Shown piece by piece: positions 30,660 through 32,012 of a stretch of 32,012 nt of DNA; position 1 is the first letter of the stretch; every line of letters starts with the position of its first letter. The notes under the pieces are model-generated. The model saw only the letters and a list, made by a program, of their open reading frames with translations, did no database searches and was not told the DNA's origin. Source of the DNA: JBOGED01 sp050743625 (GTDB lineage Bacteria > Actinomycetota > Nitriliruptoria > Euzebyales > Egibacteraceae); assembly GCA_050743625.1 (NCBI GenBank), contig JBOGED010000002.1, positions 1 to 32,012 of the forward strand, given 5' to 3'. Made by a program: the position numbers and the translations under genes.

Positions 30660-30691
30660 AACGCTGTCATGCCTCACACGCTCGCCGGGCC

Positions 30692-30704
30692 GGGGCGAAG
30701 CCCC
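30692..30704 (-). terminator. short GC-rich hairpin directly after panB
   Basis: GGGGC (30692-30696) pairs with GCCCC (30700-30704) around loop GAA, immediately next to the panB stop. It has no T run. Together with the long inverted repeat it probably ends the panB transcript. Confidence 0.5.
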
Positions 30705-30705
30705 G

Positions 30706-31524
30706 CTAGTAGGCGTGCTCCGGGCCGGGGTAGTCGCCGGAGGCGACCTCGGCCTGGTAGGCCTTCACCGCGTCCGAGATCACGCTTCGCAGGTCGGCGT
30801 ACTGCTTCACGAAGCGGGGAAGGCGGCCGGTCGTGAGGCCGAGGAGGTCGTGAAACACCAGGACCTGGCCGTCCGTGTCGGGACCGGCGCCGATGCCGAT
30901 CGTGGGGACGTCGACGGCCTCGGTGATACGCCTGCCGACCTCGGCGGGAACGCACTCGAGCACGATCGAGAAGGCGCCGGCGTTGGCCAGCTCACGTGCG
31001 TCGGCGACCAGGCGCTCCACGGCGGCGTCACCGCGGCCTTGGACCTTGAACCCGCCAAACTGGTTCACCGATTGGGGGGTGAGCCCAAGGTGGCCCATGA
31101 CCGGCACCCCGATCGAGGTGAGGCGGGCGGTGAGGTCGGCGGTCGGGCCGGCACCCTCCAGCTTCACACCGTTCGCGCCGGCCTCCTTCAAGAACCGGCC
31201 GGCGTTCCGCACGCCTTCCTCCATGCTGCCTTGATAGCTCATGAAGGGCATGTCCGAGATGATCAGGGCACGCCGTGCCCCACGGCGTACCGCGCGAGTG
31301 TGGTGAAGCAGCTCGTCGACCGTGACGGGAATGGTGGTCTCGTACCCCAGGACGACCATCCCGAGGGAGTCACCGACCAAGATGACCGGGATACCGGCCT
31401 CGTCGAGTATCTGCGCGGACAGATAGTCGTACGCTGTGAGCATCACGAAGCGCTCGCCTTGGACCTTCAGCGCGCGCAGGTCATGGATCGTCGTCGGACG
31501 GCTATCGAGCGAGTGCACGCTCAT
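30706..31524 (-). CDS. panB: 3-methyl-2-oxobutanoate hydroxymethyltransferase
   Basis: Makes ketopantoate from alpha-ketoisovalerate and methylenetetrahydrofolate, the first step of pantothenate and coenzyme A synthesis. The 272-residue TIM-barrel protein has MLTAYDYLSAQILDEAG, VGDSLGMVVLGYE (metal-binding Asp), ISDMPFMSYQ, AGANGVKLEG, MGHLGLTPQSVNQFGG, VLECVPAEV and TIGIGAGPDTDGQVLV, all characteristic. AAGGAG lies 8 nt before the ATG. No panC or panD is in the window. The prolyl-iminopeptidase-like gene upstream is 141 bp away with no coding between. Confidence 0.95.
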   Translation of the reverse strand: MSVHSLDSRPTTIHDLRALKVQGERFVMLTAYDYLSAQILDEAGIPVILVGDSLGMVVLGYETTIPVTVDELLHHTRAVRRGARRALIISDMPFMSYQGSMEEGVRNAGRFLKEAGANGVKLEGAGPTADLTARLTSIGVPVMGHLGLTPQSVNQFGGFKVQGRGDAAVERLVADARELANAGAFSIVLECVPAEVGRRITEAVDVPTIGIGAGPDTDGQVLVFHDLLGLTTGRLPRFVKQYADLRSVISDAVKAYQAEVASGDYPGPEHAY

Positions 31525-31665
31525 GAGTGCGGCTCCTTACGCCTGCCAGCCCGGCCACCCCCTCTGGCGATGGCGCTCGCGGGTCCAGCGGCAACACTCA
31601 GTGTAGGTGCCCGCGACACGACCGAGCTCAGCCGAGACCGACACGGACAGGCGCGGATCGTCCCC

Positions 31666-32012
31666 TCAAGTCCGCACTCCTGACTGCCGCTCCGCACGCT
31701 GGAGAAATCGCGATAAATCCGAGAGATAGGACTCTGTCTCTTCGAGATGCGCCATGTGGGCGCTATTCGGATAGACCTTGAGGGCAGCCTCTGGCAAGGA
31801 CTCAAGCATGTTCTTCAAGAGCTGCGGACGGACCTCGTCGTAGGCGCCACACGTCATGAGTACTGGAAGGCCCAGCCTTCTGAGTTCCGCCGACACGTCC
31901 CAAGCGGCGAGTGGGCCGTTGGCAACCATCTCACTCGGCCCCCACAACGCTTCGTACACCGCTGAAGCGGACGTCATCCAAGATTTTGTGAGTTGAGCGG
32001 GTAGCGGATCTA
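31666..32012 (-). CDS. prolyl-iminopeptidase-like alpha/beta hydrolase, 3' part (runs off the window)
   Basis: The C-terminal 114 or so residues of an alpha/beta-hydrolase; the frame stays open through the window edge at 32012, so the 5' part is outside. The visible part has ALWGPSEMVANGPLAAWDV, VLMTCGAYDEVRPQLL with the catalytic Asp (AYDEVRP), and YPNSAHMAHLEE with the catalytic His, plus a C-terminal YLSDLSRFLQ helix. The WGPSE and G-L-x-x-WD pattern is typical of proline iminopeptidase (S33 family), which removes N-terminal proline. The nucleophile Ser is not in the window. It is the gene upstream of panB. Confidence 0.8.
   Translation of the reverse strand, partial: DPLPAQLTKSWMTSASAVYEALWGPSEMVANGPLAAWDVSAELRRLGLPVLMTCGAYDEVRPQLLKNMLESLPEAALKVYPNSAHMAHLEETESYLSDLSRFLQRAERQSGVRT

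Larger units (their letters stand above)
30152..30705. other. 554-bp non-coding region between pduO and panB with several repeats
   Basis: No convincing gene. It contains an operator-like cluster (30193-30223), a roughly 50-bp imperfect direct repeat, short tandem GTGTTGCA copies (30555-30562 and 30564-30571), a long inverted repeat and the panB terminator, most listed separately. A long plus-strand frame that runs into panB antisense is not credible. Confidence 0.6.

Noticed and set aside
30343..31683. 446-residue plus-strand frame opposite panB
   Set aside because: Antisense shadow of panB extending into the non-coding region.

Overview
The window is high-GC, gene-dense DNA from an actinobacterium. 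Three functions point there: a mycothiol S-conjugate amidase (Mca), an F420:NADP oxidoreductase, and an Rv2578c-type radical SAM gene carrying a mycobacterial/Bacillus-type LexA box (CGAAC-N4-GTTCG). Several genes also lack a Shine-Dalgarno sequence and instead have a -10-like hexamer 6 to 8 nt before the start codon, which is the layout of leaderless actinobacterial mRNAs. Species and class cannot be read from the sequence; a lineage outside the well-studied model genera is my guess.

Layout. 38-5221 (minus strand): a secreted protein of unknown function, then an operon uvrD2-like helicase > nrtR (NAD-responsive regulator with a degenerate Nudix box) > pncB (nicotinate phosphoribosyltransferase). 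5372-6492 (plus): a small exported Thr/Pro/Gly-rich protein, a strong terminator, and a VapBC-type toxin-antitoxin pair. 6467-9601: a DUF255/YyaL thioredoxin-domain protein (minus) divergent from an SPL-like radical SAM gene with a LexA box in its promoter. 9602-10169 is non-coding and holds a perfect 36-bp palindrome. 10170-14609: a GCS2-family amidoligase and an AstE/AspA-like zinc deacylase (plus), convergent with Mca and a CinA-N-like protein (minus), possibly a thiol or gamma-glutamyl metabolism neighbourhood.

14698-18925: a polytopic membrane protein, a pruA (P5C dehydrogenase)-lipid kinase operon (minus), and mutM (plus). 19338-23745: a large LAL-type LuxR regulator, a DUF3159-like membrane protein, and a decayed thioredoxin/NHL-repeat gene in which a TGA sits exactly at the first Cys of the CxxC redox motif. 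23742-26774: clpP (minus), an IclR regulator (plus), and a tail-anchored protein with a sigma-70 region-2-like domain (minus). 26997-30151: ftsH-npdG-pduO (plus), followed by a 554-bp non-coding region with several repeat families. 30706-32012: panB and the 3' part of a prolyl-iminopeptidase-like hydrolase (minus).

Most genes are housekeeping. The parts most worth a second look are the TGA-at-CxxC thioredoxin/NHL locus with its 51-bp minisatellite, the SOS box on the radical SAM gene, the membrane-tethered sigma-like protein, the nrtR-pncB pair inside a helicase operon, the amidoligase/deacylase/mycothiol neighbourhood, and several structured non-coding regions. I saw no tRNA, rRNA, CRISPR array or complete insertion sequence.
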